Of a stretch of DNA of 64,000 bases, positions 53,346-64,000 are shown piece after piece; positions within the stretch are counted from its first letter, which is position 1, and every line of letters begins with the position of its first letter. This DNA comes from Candidatus Ligilactobacillus avistercoris. Lineage in GTDB: Bacteria > Bacillota > Bacilli > Lactobacillales > Lactobacillaceae. The notes beneath the pieces are model-generated. The model was not told the origin of the DNA and ran no database searches. It worked only from the letters and a program-made list of their open reading frames with translations. The position numbers and the translations under genes are program-made. The stretch spans positions 1-64,000 of the forward strand of contig DWXB01000010.1 of assembly GCA_019119415.1 (NCBI GenBank), read 5' to 3'.

Positions 53346-54296
53346 TTACCACGCTTTGCATGCCGCCTGCATGAACGTAACCGCATCACCTACGTAGCGG
53401 TAGTCCGCGTAATCAAAGATTGGTGCGTGGGGGTCGGTGTTGACTGCCACGATGGTGCCGGTATTCTTAACACCCGCTAGAAACTGGGATGACCCCGAGA
53501 CACCCAGGGTGATTAGCAGGCGCGGGTGCACTGTTTGCCCCGTTAAACCAATCTGGGCCTGAACGCCAAAGCCCGGAAGGAGGGACACTGGCCGGGTGGT
53601 CATAACGGCCGCGTTCAGCTGGTGGGCCAGTTGCTTAGCGAGCCGGATTCCTTCAGGCGTTGCCGCGCCCCGTCCTAATGCAATAATGCGTGAGGCGTCC
53701 TTTGGTTGGTGCGGGGACGTCGGCGCAGTCGCCGTTGTTTCGCCAGTCAACTGACTTAGCGGCACGGGAAACGGGGTAACCGTGACCGTGGTCGGCGTCG
53801 GGACCGGTGTGGTGGCAGCGGGGAACACGCCCGGCCGGATACTTGCCATGGCCGGGGAAGTGGTGGTCGTGATGGTACAGACCACGTTGTCCCCGTACGC
53901 TGGTTTGGTCTGAACAAGCTGGCCGTTCCTAAATTCAAGGTCCGTACAGTCCGCACTTAATCCGGTGTGGAGGAGCCCTTGAACGTACGGGGCAACGCTG
54001 CGGCCAAGCGGGGTGGCGCTAAAGAGGGCAAACACGGGGTTAACCTCCCGGATGTGGGCGGCTAACACGGCGGCCTGTTGGGCAACGGTGGCGTTGTCCG
54101 GTATTGGAATAAGCGTAGCGTGAGCGATTCCCGTGCCCTGAAGCTGCCGTTGGAGGGTGGAGTGGTCCTCAGTCGCACCAAGGACTGCCATGTTCAGGGT
54201 CACCCCGGCCCACTTCTGGGTGTGGGCGGCTAATTCCAGCACGCCCGGGGCGAAGTGGCCGTTATGATATTCACCAAAAAGCCATCCTGTTGTCAT
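53346..54296 (-). CDS. etfA: Electron transfer flavoprotein, alpha subunit
   Basis: EtfA (316 residues) carries the electron-shuttling FAD. The C-terminal FAD domain is recognisable: GRGAATPEGIRLAKQLAHQL, TTRPVS (arginine), QIGLTGQTVHPRLLITLGVS, then GSSQFLAGVKNTGTIVAVNT and DPHAPIFDYADYRYVGD. The common GAIQH reads GSSQF, a change near the flavin. Overlap with etfB is four bases. ETF genes are not part of the usual lactobacillus core, and no normal acyl-CoA dehydrogenase is adjacent. The electron donor and acceptor are unknown. Confidence 0.93.
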   Translation of the reverse strand: MTTGWLFGEYHNGHFAPGVLELAAHTQKWAGVTLNMAVLGATEDHSTLQRQLQGTGIAHATLIPIPDNATVAQQAAVLAAHIREVNPVFALFSATPLGRSVAPYVQGLLHTGLSADCTDLEFRNGQLVQTKPAYGDNVVCTITTTTSPAMASIRPGVFPAATTPVPTPTTVTVTPFPVPLSQLTGETTATAPTSPHQPKDASRIIALGRGAATPEGIRLAKQLAHQLNAAVMTTRPVSLLPGFGVQAQIGLTGQTVHPRLLITLGVSGSSQFLAGVKNTGTIVAVNTDPHAPIFDYADYRYVGDAVTFMQAACKAW

Positions 54297-55087
54297 TTGA
54301 TTACCTCCCGTGATTGTTGAATAAGGGTGCTTAGCTGGTCCACGGCAGTCGGGGCATCCTCCGCCAGGGCAGTTGCCGTACGTTTAGTAGGGTGCACCGG
54401 CGTCAGCGCAGTAACCGTGGTTGCGGACCCTTTTTGTCCAACCGTTGCTGGGGCACACCCAATCGTAGCGGCGTCCCATGTTTGGAGCTGGTGAGCCGGG
54501 TCAACCGCTGCTGCCTGAGCGACTGTCATGGCTGCGGGGGCAAACGTTGCCGCCGGTCCCACCGTCAGGACCGCCTGGGTAGTTAAAGAAACCGTTGTTG
54601 CGGTGGTACCGAGTTGGCTGGTAACCACCGCCGGTTCGTCCGGAACAATGCGCGTAATGTTGGGAAGAAGTTCCCAGCCTAACTGGGCGGCGATGTTTCC
54701 GCCCACCTGACCGGTATCCGCATCGGTGGATTGGGTACCGGTAATCACCAACCGGACCCCATCACAGTGCCGGATGGCGGCGGTGAGGGCGGTCGCGGTT
54801 GCTAGCGTATCCGCCCCCGCAAACGCCTTGTCAGTTAGTAAAACTGCGCGGGTGGCCCCCATGGCCAGGGTTGTTCGGAGAAGCCGTTCATTATCCGGCG
54901 TTCCCATGCACAGTGCGATGATGTCCTCATCCGGCGTGGTGCGTAGCATCTTCGCTGCGGCTAACGCGTACCTGTCGGCCGGGTCAAGGTGGGTTGCCGT
55001 TGTGGTCCGTTCAAGGTGGTGGGTTTGTGGGTCAATGGCGACGTGGTCACTGACCGGCACTCCCTTTACGCATACAATAATACTCAT
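54293..55087 (-). CDS. etfB: Electron transfer flavoprotein, beta subunit
   Basis: The protein has 264 residues. IIVCVKGVPVSD at the start and the beta-subunit signature GTQSTDADTGQVGGNIAAQLGW (split over about 116-137) are clear. The D-x-DTGQVG form is closer to that of anaerobic, clostridial-type ETFs than to the mitochondrial form, an impression that a tree should test. AAGGAGGTCC lies upstream of the ATG. It is the middle gene of the three-gene operon. Confidence 0.93.
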   Translation of the reverse strand: MSIIVCVKGVPVSDHVAIDPQTHHLERTTTATHLDPADRYALAAAKMLRTTPDEDIIALCMGTPDNERLLRTTLAMGATRAVLLTDKAFAGADTLATATALTAAIRHCDGVRLVITGTQSTDADTGQVGGNIAAQLGWELLPNITRIVPDEPAVVTSQLGTTATTVSLTTQAVLTVGPAATFAPAAMTVAQAAAVDPAHQLQTWDAATIGCAPATVGQKGSATTVTALTPVHPTKRTATALAEDAPTAVDQLSTLIQQSREVIK

Positions 55088-55105
55088 GTTTTAGGACCTC
55101 CTTAA

Positions 55106-55837
55106 TTAACGTTGACGGTGCATCGCGGCAAACGTCACTGTTGCTGCCCGGTGGTCGTCAAGCACCATCAGGGTTTGCAGCAACTGACTGCCAGCGACCC
55201 AGCTAGTCCACTGGTTCTGGTTGCGGATCCCAAACGCCTTGAACGTCGCTGCCATCCGGGTGGTGATGATTCGTTGGTTCATTCCCGCCGTAATCATGGC
55301 AACGGCCAAGGCCTCGTCCTGATTATCATCCTGGTCCGCCGTTGTCAGCGTCAGTGGGTTCAGGAAAGCGGCGTGGCGGGATGTGCTGGCCGCCATGGCG
55401 GTTAACTGGGCAATCTGGTGCTGCATGGCGGGTTGCATGGCAAGGTTTCCGTTTTGTTGGGGAACGTTTTTTCCGTATTCGACCAGGTACCCCGTCATTG
55501 CCTGCTGGAGGGCGGCCGTAATGGTGACCAGCATCCGTTCAAATTCCCGCTGGTTTTGGGGGGCGGCGTCATCCAGTGCAGCCTGAAGCATCGGGGCTGT
55601 CACTGGAGGATTGAGGCCCAGCTCCCAGTGCGCTGCGAGGTGGATGCTCCACCGGGGAACCACCGGAGCGGTTCGTTCAAGCAGGGCCGTTTTTACCGCG
55701 GCCGGTGGCTGGGCGAGAAACCCGCGTTCCTTTGCTCCCTCCCAGAGGGAAGCTGACTCAGGGAGCGTTGGCGTTGCCGTCAGGTAATCGTCAACGAACT
55801 GGGTGATCAGCGGGTTGATTAAGTCGCTTGCAATCAT
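55106..55837 (-). CDS. Short acyl-CoA-dehydrogenase-like helical protein, first gene of the etf operon
   Basis: The 243-residue protein starts at ATG 55837 after GAGGAGGAATT. The C-terminal half resembles the four-helix end domain of acyl-CoA dehydrogenases (MLVTITAALQQAMTGYLVEY, QHQIAQLTAMAASTSRHAAF, EALAVAMITAGMNQRIITTR). It is far shorter than the usual about 380 residues, and the middle beta domain is not visible. A normal flavin site seems unlikely. It may be a degenerate dehydrogenase or a new ETF partner. The family call is tentative; the operon with etfB and etfA is certain. Confidence 0.45.
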   Translation of the reverse strand: MIASDLINPLITQFVDDYLTATPTLPESASLWEGAKERGFLAQPPAAVKTALLERTAPVVPRWSIHLAAHWELGLNPPVTAPMLQAALDDAAPQNQREFERMLVTITAALQQAMTGYLVEYGKNVPQQNGNLAMQPAMQHQIAQLTAMAASTSRHAAFLNPLTLTTADQDDNQDEALAVAMITAGMNQRIITTRMAATFKAFGIRNQNQWTSWVAGSQLLQTLMVLDDHRAATVTFAAMHRQR

Positions 55838-55957
55838 TTTAATTCCTCCTCGTTTATCTTGGTAAATCAATTATCCCATGATCCTTTGGTGACGGAAAAT
55901 ATCTTGCCTGGTAATTCCGGGGTGGCTGGAGGAAGGCGGTAAAATTTGGTATCATAG

Positions 55958-57709
<1,752 letters not shown>

Positions 57710-57726
57710 GAATTATGATAAACGGT

Positions 57727-57767
57727 AAGTCTCGGGGTAGGGCCTGTTTTGGTCAGCCCGGGACTTT
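57727..57767 (+). terminator. Terminator-like hairpin between proS and polC
   Basis: AAGTCTCGGG pairs with CCCGGGACTT across a 20-base loop, followed by TATGTTT. The short T run makes it a weak stop. Confidence 0.55.
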
Positions 57768-57791
57768 ATGTTTCTGAAGGAGGCAACGTGA

Positions 57792-60700
57792 ATGGCGCTT
57801 GATAAGCACGCTCTTTTTGAAAAATTATGTACGCAGGCTGAGTGGAATGCGGCGGAGGATCCCACGGGCGCGCTGATGGCCGCAACGGTTAACCAGGTAA
57901 TCGTCCACGAGCATTCTAAGCGGTGGGAAATCGTTTTGGGGGTTCAGCGCGTCATCCCGTTTAAGGTGTTTCTGCGCTTTCACCAGCAGGTTAACGCGGC
58001 GTTTCAGGGAATTGCGGATGTTACGCTGCGCATCGAACCCGGTGACCCGGCAGTGACGGAACAGGAAGTGCAGGACTACTGGCCGTTTGTGGTGGCGCAC
58101 AGTGCCGCCAACGAGCAGGTAGTCAACCAGGTGTGCGGGCATGCGCCTAAGCTGACGGGAAAAACGCTGAGTCTACAGGTGGCCGGGGATAATCAGGCGG
58201 CGCTGCTAAGTGCCGCCACGTTGCAGGGTCTTGCAGCTGGATACCAGCAGGTGGGCTTCCCTAAGTACACGATTAAGCCGGTGGTTGTCGCTGGTGAACA
58301 GCCAAATCACATCAAGTATCAGGAAAAACGTGCGCAAAGTGACGCGGAGCTTACCAAGAAGGCCATGGCTGCCATTCAGCAGCAAAGCCAGCAGCGCGCT
58401 GCCAAGAAGAAAAAGAAGGCGGTGCCGAAAGCCGAAGGGCCAGTCCTGTTAGGACGGAAAATTAAGGATGACATACCCGTAACGCAGATGGTCGCAATCA
58501 CCGAAGAGGAGCGTTCCGTTGTTGTTCAGGGGTACGTCTTTAACGCTGAGGTGCGGGACCTGCGTTCCGGGCGGAAGATTATCACGCTCGAAGTGACGGA
58601 TTACAGTTCATCGTTTGTCATCAAAAAGTTCTCCAATAGTGAGGAGGACGAAGCCCAGTTTGCTAACCTGACGGCCGGCAAGTGGGTCAAGGTCCGAGGA
58701 AGCGTGCAGGAAGACTCTTACCTGCGGGACCTGGTCATCATGGCCCGTGATATTAACGAGGTCCACCACGAAGAACGGCAGGACACGGCGGAGGGTGATA
58801 AGCGCGCGGAGCTGCACCTTCACACGACGATGAGTACGATGGACGCCACCAACTCTATTTCTGATTACGTGGCTCAGGCCGCTAAGTGGGGGCACAAGGC
58901 GATTGCGGTCACCGACCACGGCGACCTGCAGGCCTTTCCCGAAGCCCACTCTGCCGGGCAAAAGCACGGGGTGAAGGTGCTGTATGGACTGGAAGCCAAC
59001 GTGGTCGACGGCGGCCAAAACATTGCGTACAACGACGCCCACGTGAACCTCAAGGATGCCACCTACGTTGTTTTTGATACCGAAACGACGGGGTTATCAG
59101 CCCAGTACGATAAGGTGATTGAACTGGCGGCTGTTAAGATGAAGGGTGGCACGGTGATTGACCGGTTTGAAGAATTTATCGATCCGGGTCATCCGCTGTC
59201 GCAAACAACGATTAACCTGACAAGCATTACCGATGACATGGTACGCGGCTCCAAGTCGGAGGGCGAGGTTTTTCGGATGTTTAAGGACTTCTGTGCGGGC
59301 TGCGTGATTGTCGGGCATAATGCTACGTTTGACGTGGACTTTATGAACACGGGGTACGCCCGCCACGACCTTGGTCCGATTGCCGAACCGTGGATTGATA
59401 CGCTGCCGCTGGCCCGGTTCCTGTACCCGGAAATGAATGGGTTCCGGCTGAACACGCTGGCGCGGAAACTGAACGTGACCCTGGAGCACCACCACCGGGC
59501 GATTTACGATGCGGAAGCTACGGGTTACATTTACTACGCGATGCTGAAGGACGCGGAGGAGCAGTACCAGATTACGTTCCACGATCAGCTCAATGATCAT
59601 GTGGGTGAAAACGAGGCGTACAAGCACGAGCACCCGTTCCACGCCATTATCATTGCCCAAACGCAGGCCGGAATGAAGAACCTCTTCAAGCTGGCTTCGG
59701 CGTCAATGACCGAGTACTTCTACCGCGTGCCGCGGGTGCCGCGCGCACTTTTAGAAAAGTACCGGGAAGGTTTGCTGGTGGGGTCAGCATGTGCGGACGG
59801 CGAAGTTTTTACCGCAATGATGCAAAAGGGGTACGCGGTTGCCCGGGAAAAGGCAAAGTTTTACGACTACCTTGAGGTGCAACCAAAGCCCGTGTATGCG
59901 CCATTGATTGAGCAGGAGTTGGTCAAGGACGACGCCCGTCTTGAAGAAATTATCGCTAACATGGTAAAGCTGGGCCATGAGTTAGATAAACCCGTGGTCG
60001 CAACCGGGGACGTGCACTTCATGAACAAGGAGGACGCCATTTACCGGCGGATTCTAATTCATTCCCAGGGCGGGGCCAACCCATTAAACCGCCTTAAGGA
60101 CTGGCCGGACCTGCATTTCCGGACGACGGATGAGATGCTGGATGATTTTGCCTTTCTGGGGGATGAGACGGCGCACGAAATCGTCGTCGCCGCACCGCAA
60201 CAGGTTGTTGCCATGGTTGATGATGACGTTTCCCCGGTAACGGATAAGACCTACCCGCCGAAAATGCCGGGGGCCGAAGACGATATTAAACGAATGACGA
60301 TGGACCGGGCGCACGAGCTGTACGGGGAAGAATTACCGGCAATCGTTGCTGACCGGCTTGACCGGGAACTGGACAGTATTATCGGAAACGGGTTTGCCGT
60401 CCACTACCTGATTGCCCAAAAACTGGTGGCGAAATCCAATAAGGACGGCTACCTGGTCGGATCCCGGGGGTCCGTTGGTTCTAGTTTAGTGGCGACGATG
60501 GCGGGAATCACTGAGGTTAACCCGTTACCGCCGCACTACCGTTGCCCGAAGTGCCAGTGGACTGAGTTTTATACCAAGGGAGAATACGGTTCCGGGTACG
60601 ACCTGGAAGACCGTGATTGTCCGGAATGCGGGGCGCCCCTGGTGAAGGACGGCCAGGATATTCCGTTTGAAACCTTCCTGGGCTTTAAGGGAGATAAGGT

Positions 60701-62135
60701 GCCTGATATCGACCTGAACTTCTCCGGGGACTACCAGCCGATTGCGCACAACTACATGAAGGTCCTCTTCGGGGCGGATAACGTGTACCGGGCCGGAACG
60801 ATTGGGACGGTAGCTGATAAGACGGCCTACGGGTTCGTGAAGGCGTACGAACGGGATACCGAACAAAACCTGCGGGGGGCTGAGGTGGACCGCCTTGCCA
60901 AGGGAGCAACCGGGGTCAAACGGACGACCGGACAGCACCCGGCCGGGATCCTGATTGTGCCGGCGGATAAGGAAATCTACGACTTTACACCGATTCAGTA
61001 CCCGGCGGATGACCAGAACGCTTCGTGGGAAACGACCCACTTTGATTTCCATTCCATCCACGACACGCTCTTAAAGATGGATATTCTGGGGCACGATGAC
61101 CCGACGATGATTCGGATGCTGCAGGATTTGTCGGGGGTTGACCCGCAGTCAATTCCGACCGACGATCCGGGCGTGATGCAGCTGTTCCAGGGAACGGAAG
61201 TCTTAGGCGTCACCCCAGAACAGATTCACTCCAAGACGGGGACGCTGGGCATTCCTGAATTTGGGACCCGTTTTGTTCGCGGAATGCTGGAGGAAACGAA
61301 GCCGAAGACGTTTGCGGAACTGCTGAAGATTTCTGGCCTTTCCCATGGAACCGACGTGTGGTTAGGCAATGCCGAAGACCTAATCAAAAACGGGGTAATT
61401 ACCATGCCGGAGGTTATCGGGTGTCGGGATGACATCATGATGGACCTGATTCATTGGGGCGTGCCAAACGACGTGGCGTTTAACACGATGGAACACGTGC
61501 GGAAGGGGCGCGGCATTCCGGAAGAATGGCAAAAGATTATCCGGGATGCCGGGGTCAAGGAATGGTACCTGGAAGCCTGCTTGAAGATTAAGTACATGTT
61601 CCCGAAAGCCCACGCTGCCGCCTACGTGCTGATGGCGCTGCGGATTGCCTACTTCAAGGTTTACTTCCCGCTGGTGTACTACTGCGCCTACTTCTCCGTG
61701 CGGGCACGCGACTTTGACATTGTCGCGATGGCCCGGGGAAAGGACGCCGTCAAGGAGCGGATGCAGGCCATTGAAGAGCAGGGCAACGACGCTCCGGCTA
61801 AGGATAAAACGCTTTTGGTTGTCCTTGAGCTCGCGAACGAAATGCTCGAGCGCGGCTTTAAGTTCCAGATGGTTGATCTGGAACGGTCCGCCGTTTCGGA
61901 GTGGCTAATTGACGGTGATACGTTGATTGCGCCGTTCTCGGCAATCCCGGGATTGGGTGAAAACGCTGCTAAGCAAATCGTGGCGGCGCGGGAAGAAAAG
62001 CCGTTCCTGTCAAAGGAAGACCTGATGAAGCGCGGCCACGTGTCGCAGACGATTATTGACTTTATGACGGAAAACCACGTTTTGGATCAGTTGCCGGACG
62101 AAAACCAGCTGAGTTTGTTTGATAATATGTTTTAA
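57792..62135 (+). CDS. polC: DNA polymerase III PolC
   Basis: The 1447-residue replicative polymerase is of the Gram-positive type. Order of domains: N-terminal domain, OB fold (about 235-330), PHP domain ([16 protein letters not shown]), an inserted 3'-5' exonuclease (FDTETTGL with Asp429/Glu431, ending [12 protein letters not shown]), PHP remainder, the zinc site Cys918, Cys921, Cys943 and Cys946, and the palm with [11 protein letters not shown] (Asp972/Asp974). A helix-hairpin-helix ([21 protein letters not shown]) closes it. GGAGGC precedes the ATG. Confidence 0.97.
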   Translation: MALDKHALFEKLCTQAEWNAAEDPTGALMAATVNQVIVHEHSKRWEIVLGVQRVIPFKVFLRFHQQVNAAFQGIADVTLRIEPGDPAVTEQEVQDYWPFVVAHSAANEQVVNQVCGHAPKLTGKTLSLQVAGDNQAALLSAATLQGLAAGYQQVGFPKYTIKPVVVAGEQPNHIKYQEKRAQSDAELTKKAMAAIQQQSQQRAAKKKKKAVPKAEGPVLLGRKIKDDIPVTQMVAITEEERSVVVQGYVFNAEVRDLRSGRKIITLEVTDYSSSFVIKKFSNSEEDEAQFANLTAGKWVKVRGSVQEDSYLRDLVIMARDINEVHHEERQDTAEGDKRAELHLHTTMSTMDATNSISDYVAQAAKWGHKAIAVTDHGDLQAFPEAHSAGQKHGVKVLYGLEANVVDGGQNIAYNDAHVNLKDATYVVFDTETTGLSAQYDKVIELAAVKMKGGTVIDRFEEFIDPGHPLSQTTINLTSITDDMVRGSKSEGEVFRMFKDFCAGCVIVGHNATFDVDFMNTGYARHDLGPIAEPWIDTLPLARFLYPEMNGFRLNTLARKLNVTLEHHHRAIYDAEATGYIYYAMLKDAEEQYQITFHDQLNDHVGENEAYKHEHPFHAIIIAQTQAGMKNLFKLASASMTEYFYRVPRVPRALLEKYREGLLVGSACADGEVFTAMMQKGYAVAREKAKFYDYLEVQPKPVYAPLIEQELVKDDARLEEIIANMVKLGHELDKPVVATGDVHFMNKEDAIYRRILIHSQGGANPLNRLKDWPDLHFRTTDEMLDDFAFLGDETAHEIVVAAPQQVVAMVDDDVSPVTDKTYPPKMPGAEDDIKRMTMDRAHELYGEELPAIVADRLDRELDSIIGNGFAVHYLIAQKLVAKSNKDGYLVGSRGSVGSSLVATMAGITEVNPLPPHYRCPKCQWTEFYTKGEYGSGYDLEDRDCPECGAPLVKDGQDIPFETFLGFKGDKVPDIDLNFSGDYQPIAHNYMKVLFGADNVYRAGTIGTVADKTAYGFVKAYERDTEQNLRGAEVDRLAKGATGVKRTTGQHPAGILIVPADKEIYDFTPIQYPADDQNASWETTHFDFHSIHDTLLKMDILGHDDPTMIRMLQDLSGVDPQSIPTDDPGVMQLFQGTEVLGVTPEQIHSKTGTLGIPEFGTRFVRGMLEETKPKTFAELLKISGLSHGTDVWLGNAEDLIKNGVITMPEVIGCRDDIMMDLIHWGVPNDVAFNTMEHVRKGRGIPEEWQKIIRDAGVKEWYLEACLKIKYMFPKAHAAAYVLMALRIAYFKVYFPLVYYCAYFSVRARDFDIVAMARGKDAVKERMQAIEEQGNDAPAKDKTLLVVLELANEMLERGFKFQMVDLERSAVSEWLIDGDTLIAPFSAIPGLGENAAKQIVAAREEKPFLSKEDLMKRGHVSQTIIDFMTENHVLDQLPDENQLSLFDNMF

Positions 62136-62139
62136 TAAG

Positions 62140-62600
62140 GTGCGAAGCCGTTAGTAAGGTGCGGAGCCGGACCACCGGGCAAATAAATTAAGGCGCGACG
62201 CTGAGCGGCAAAGCCGGTCAAGGAGGGGCTTATTATTTGCGCATGGGTGGTCCAAGCGAAGCCTGATTAGAAAGGTGCGGAGCCGAACCACCGGGCAAAT
62301 AAATTAAGGCGCGACGTAGAGCGGCGAAGCCGTTCAAGGAGGGGCTTATTATTTGCGCATGGGTGGTCCGAGCGAAGCCTGATTAGCCGAACCACCGGGC
62401 AAATAAATTAAGGCGCGACGCTGAGCGGCAAAGCCGGTCAAGGAGAGGCTTATTATTTGCGCATGGGTGGTCCGAGCGAAGCCTGATTTAACAAGGTGTG
62501 GTCCCATAACGGTAATTAGACGCAGGGCGCGGAACGCGCGTTCAAGGAAGATTGCGCTGTGGGGGTTAAAGGGCGTGAGCGAAGCCCGATTAAGAAGGCG
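62140..62600. repeat. Tandem array of hairpin-forming repeats (three copies plus one decayed)
   Basis: Each unit opens GACCACCGGGCAAATAA (or AACCACC) and closes TTATTTGCGCATGGGTGGTC, so the ends pair in a long imperfect hairpin around GGCGCGACGCTGAGCGGC and GCCGGTCAAGGAG. Units start at about 62170, 62286 and 62390 (spacing 116 and 104), and each is followed by AGCGAAGCCTGATT. A fourth unit (62494-62597) keeps only GTGGTCCC, TTCAAGGA and GAGCGAAGCCCGATTA. The frames crossing it are not genes. The array may be a REP/BIME-like element or a structured RNA. Confidence 0.85.
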
Positions 62601-62682
62601 CAGCACGCCAGCCCTTTTTACTGTCCTTTCGCGTCTTTCCGCGGCATAATAAAGGGGAGTTTATAACGAGGAGGAACTAGCG

Positions 62683-63666
62683 ATGTTAGGAGCAACGTTA
62701 CTCGGAACGGGCGGGAGCATTCCGCTCCCTGACCGGTATTTATCATCGGCCGTCTTAAACTACAAGGGCCGGGAGATTTTAATGGATGCCGGCGAGGGAA
62801 CTGGGGTGTCCATGCGGGCTGCACGAACGGGCTTTAAGAACCTGGATGTAATTTGCATTACCCACCTTCACGGGGACCATGTAATCGGGTTACAAGGAAT
62901 TCTGGGAACGACAAGTAATACCGGTCGGACCGAACCAATTACGATTATCGGGCCGAAGGGGATTAAGGATGTGATGAAGGGCTTCCGGGTGATCATGCCG
63001 TGGTTGGCCTACGACATTAACATCATCGAGGACCCGGAACCGGGGAAGCCGATTGTGATTAATAACAAGTACATTCACGGCGACCTCAGCATTACGCCGC
63101 TTCCCGTTAAGCATACGCGGCCGTGCTTTGCTTACCGGGTTGACATTAAACGGGCCCCGAAGTTTGACCCGCAGCGGGCGCGGGAAAATGAAGTCCCGCA
63201 ACAGCTGTGGGGAAAGCTCCAGAAGAGTGGCGCGCCAGTTGAACTTGACGGCCAAACGTACACCCCGGAGATGGTTTTAGGGGCGCCGCGGAAAGGGCTG
63301 CGGTTCGTGTGGATTACCGATACCCGGCCGGTTCCGGAACTGCCGGAATTCATGAAGGATGCTGACATGATCTTCAGTTGTGCTAACTTTGGTGCCAACG
63401 AAGATGAGGATAAGGCTAAAAAGAAGCTCCACATGACCTTTGCGGATGCGGCCACCAACGCCAAGAACGCCCATGCTAAGGAGCTTGTTTTGACGCACTT
63501 TTCCCAGGCAATGCGTCATCCCGAACAGTATAAGGAAAACGCAACGAGCATCTTCCCGAATACCATTATCGGGAAGGACCACATGCACTTCGACCTGAAT
63601 TTTGACCAGGATTTTGCGGAACCAACGATCATCGAAACCCGGGTTGAAGGGGAAGACGAGGAATAG
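62683..63666 (+). CDS. rnz: RNase Z family metallo-beta-lactamase-fold hydrolase
   Basis: In this 327-residue protein the metal-binding HLHGDH (about 66-71) follows MDAGEGTGVSMRAA, the RNase Z counterpart of DCGEGTQHQ. Later ligands are in PLPVKHTRPCFAYRV, WITDTRPVP and VLTHFSQ. RNase Z trims tRNA 3' trailers. The sequence departs from typical rnz at many conserved spots (GTGGSIPLPDRYLSSAV for GTGAGxPSKxRNVSS), so it may be a paralogue with another nuclease or hydrolase role. It has a GAGGAGG site and its own terminator. Confidence 0.7.
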   Translation: MLGATLLGTGGSIPLPDRYLSSAVLNYKGREILMDAGEGTGVSMRAARTGFKNLDVICITHLHGDHVIGLQGILGTTSNTGRTEPITIIGPKGIKDVMKGFRVIMPWLAYDINIIEDPEPGKPIVINNKYIHGDLSITPLPVKHTRPCFAYRVDIKRAPKFDPQRARENEVPQQLWGKLQKSGAPVELDGQTYTPEMVLGAPRKGLRFVWITDTRPVPELPEFMKDADMIFSCANFGANEDEDKAKKKLHMTFADAATNAKNAHAKELVLTHFSQAMRHPEQYKENATSIFPNTIIGKDHMHFDLNFDQDFAEPTIIETRVEGEDEE

Positions 63667-63684
63667 TTAAAACATAAATGATTT

Positions 63685-63720
63685 AACCCCGTTGTTCTTA
63701 AAAGGACAGCGGGGTTTTTG
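63685..63720 (+). terminator. Terminator after the RNase Z-like gene
   Basis: AACCCCG (63685-63691) with CGGGGTT (63710-63716) plus an inner TTGTTCTT/GGACAG stem, then TTTTTG. Confidence 0.92.
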
Positions 63721-63863
63721 TTTTGCAAAAGTGATGGTATGGATAAAAAATTTAAATGAGAAAATGTTGCCTAAAGGATTGCATTTTTGAAAGTACCGTG
63801 TAAAATGTGATTAAAATATGATTAGTATTCATATTAAATTCTTATTGAAGGAGTGATGACAAA

Positions 63864-64000
63864 ATGCACAGTGCGGGACAAGCAGTTGATTTTCAATGGG
63901 GTGGCCGGCAAAAGCGGAACGTTATTCTGTATCTCTGGATTTATGGCCTTTTGGGTGCGGTAACGGGAATTACGAATAACGCAATGATGTCGTATTATCA
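63864..64000 (+). CDS. Start of a membrane protein, possibly an MFS transporter (partial)
   Basis: Only 45 codons are in the window. GAAGGAGTGA sets the ATG at 63864. After about 18 polar residues (HSAGQAVDFQWGGRQKR) a hydrophobic first helix begins (VILYLWIYGLLGAVTGITNN). It resembles the start of MFS carriers, but too little is present to be sure. The preceding 140 bases are AT-rich and hold the promoter. Confidence 0.5.
   Translation, partial: MHSAGQAVDFQWGGRQKRNVILYLWIYGLLGAVTGITNNAMMSYY

Noticed and set aside
62140-62600. CRISPR array
   Set aside because: Units are about 110 bp, the spacing is uneven, there are no unique spacers between short repeats and no cas genes are near. The units are self-complementary hairpins.
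62349-62606. Protein-coding gene in the repeat array
   Set aside because: The open frames follow the repeat unit, lack ribosome sites and have no recognisable protein content.

Overview
The window looks like a chromosomal segment of a heterofermentative lactobacillus, most likely Limosilactobacillus or a close relative. The grounds are the Lactobacillaceae-type order pyrH-frr-uppS-cdsA-rseP-...-proS-polC, RexB/RexA instead of RecBCD, a long thymidylate synthase like that of Lactobacillus casei, PolC, several DHA2 drug-efflux pumps, an Orn/Lys/Arg-type decarboxylase and a moderate to high GC content. The genus is an inference; no 16S gene or other marker is present. All product names rest on reading motifs by eye.

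Layout. Positions 1-4190 are mobile DNA: the remnant of a mobilisable rolling-circle plasmid (start of a MobV relaxase, its oriT/RSA, a Rep gene cut in two), an intact ISL3-family element and a left-truncated IS3-family element. Positions 4241-9254 hold a cinnamoyl-esterase-like hydrolase, a small unknown gene and a fluoride-riboswitch unit that drives an enolase and a P-type cation/proton ATPase. Positions 9320-17646 hold a decayed efflux gene, the ypmR-ypmS-yozE-rbgA-ebsA run, fhs, a gene of unknown function under a LexA-type box, and an amino-acid permease. The permease diverges from an ornithine-type decarboxylase (17891-20026). Positions 20071-33593 hold a DUF1003 protein, two DHA2 pumps with structured or operator-bearing leaders, rexB-rexA and a third pump. 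At 33595-33779 an apparently intact guanine riboswitch with its terminator has no gene behind it.

Positions 33864-37111 carry a VOC protein, a GNAT acetyltransferase, a DUF554 membrane protein and a DprA-like/DNPH1-like gene pair. Positions 37112-40957 form an AT-rich accessory island of small secreted and membrane proteins split by an internally deleted ISL3 element. From 40958 the base composition rises sharply and the conserved core begins: TPR protein, YitT, cca, ABC-F, thyA-folA, an SDR, then pyrH-frr-uppS-cdsA-rseP. A three-gene, opposite-strand cassette (etfA, etfB and a short acyl-CoA-dehydrogenase-like protein) sits between rseP and proS. After polC come three copies plus one decayed copy of a hairpin-forming repeat of about 110 bp, an RNase Z-like hydrolase and the start of a membrane protein.

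How the genes work together. The fluoride unit would replace fluoride-sensitive glycolytic capacity (enolase) and pump cations or protons when HF enters the cell. The decarboxylase and permease form a plausible acid-resistance amine cycle. thyA, folA and fhs serve one-carbon and dTMP metabolism. rexAB and the LexA-box gene belong to DNA damage handling. The etf cassette suggests a flavin electron-transfer reaction that is not part of the usual lactobacillus core. The items most worth following are the fluoride unit, the orphan guanine riboswitch, the LexA-box gene, the etf cassette and the hairpin array.
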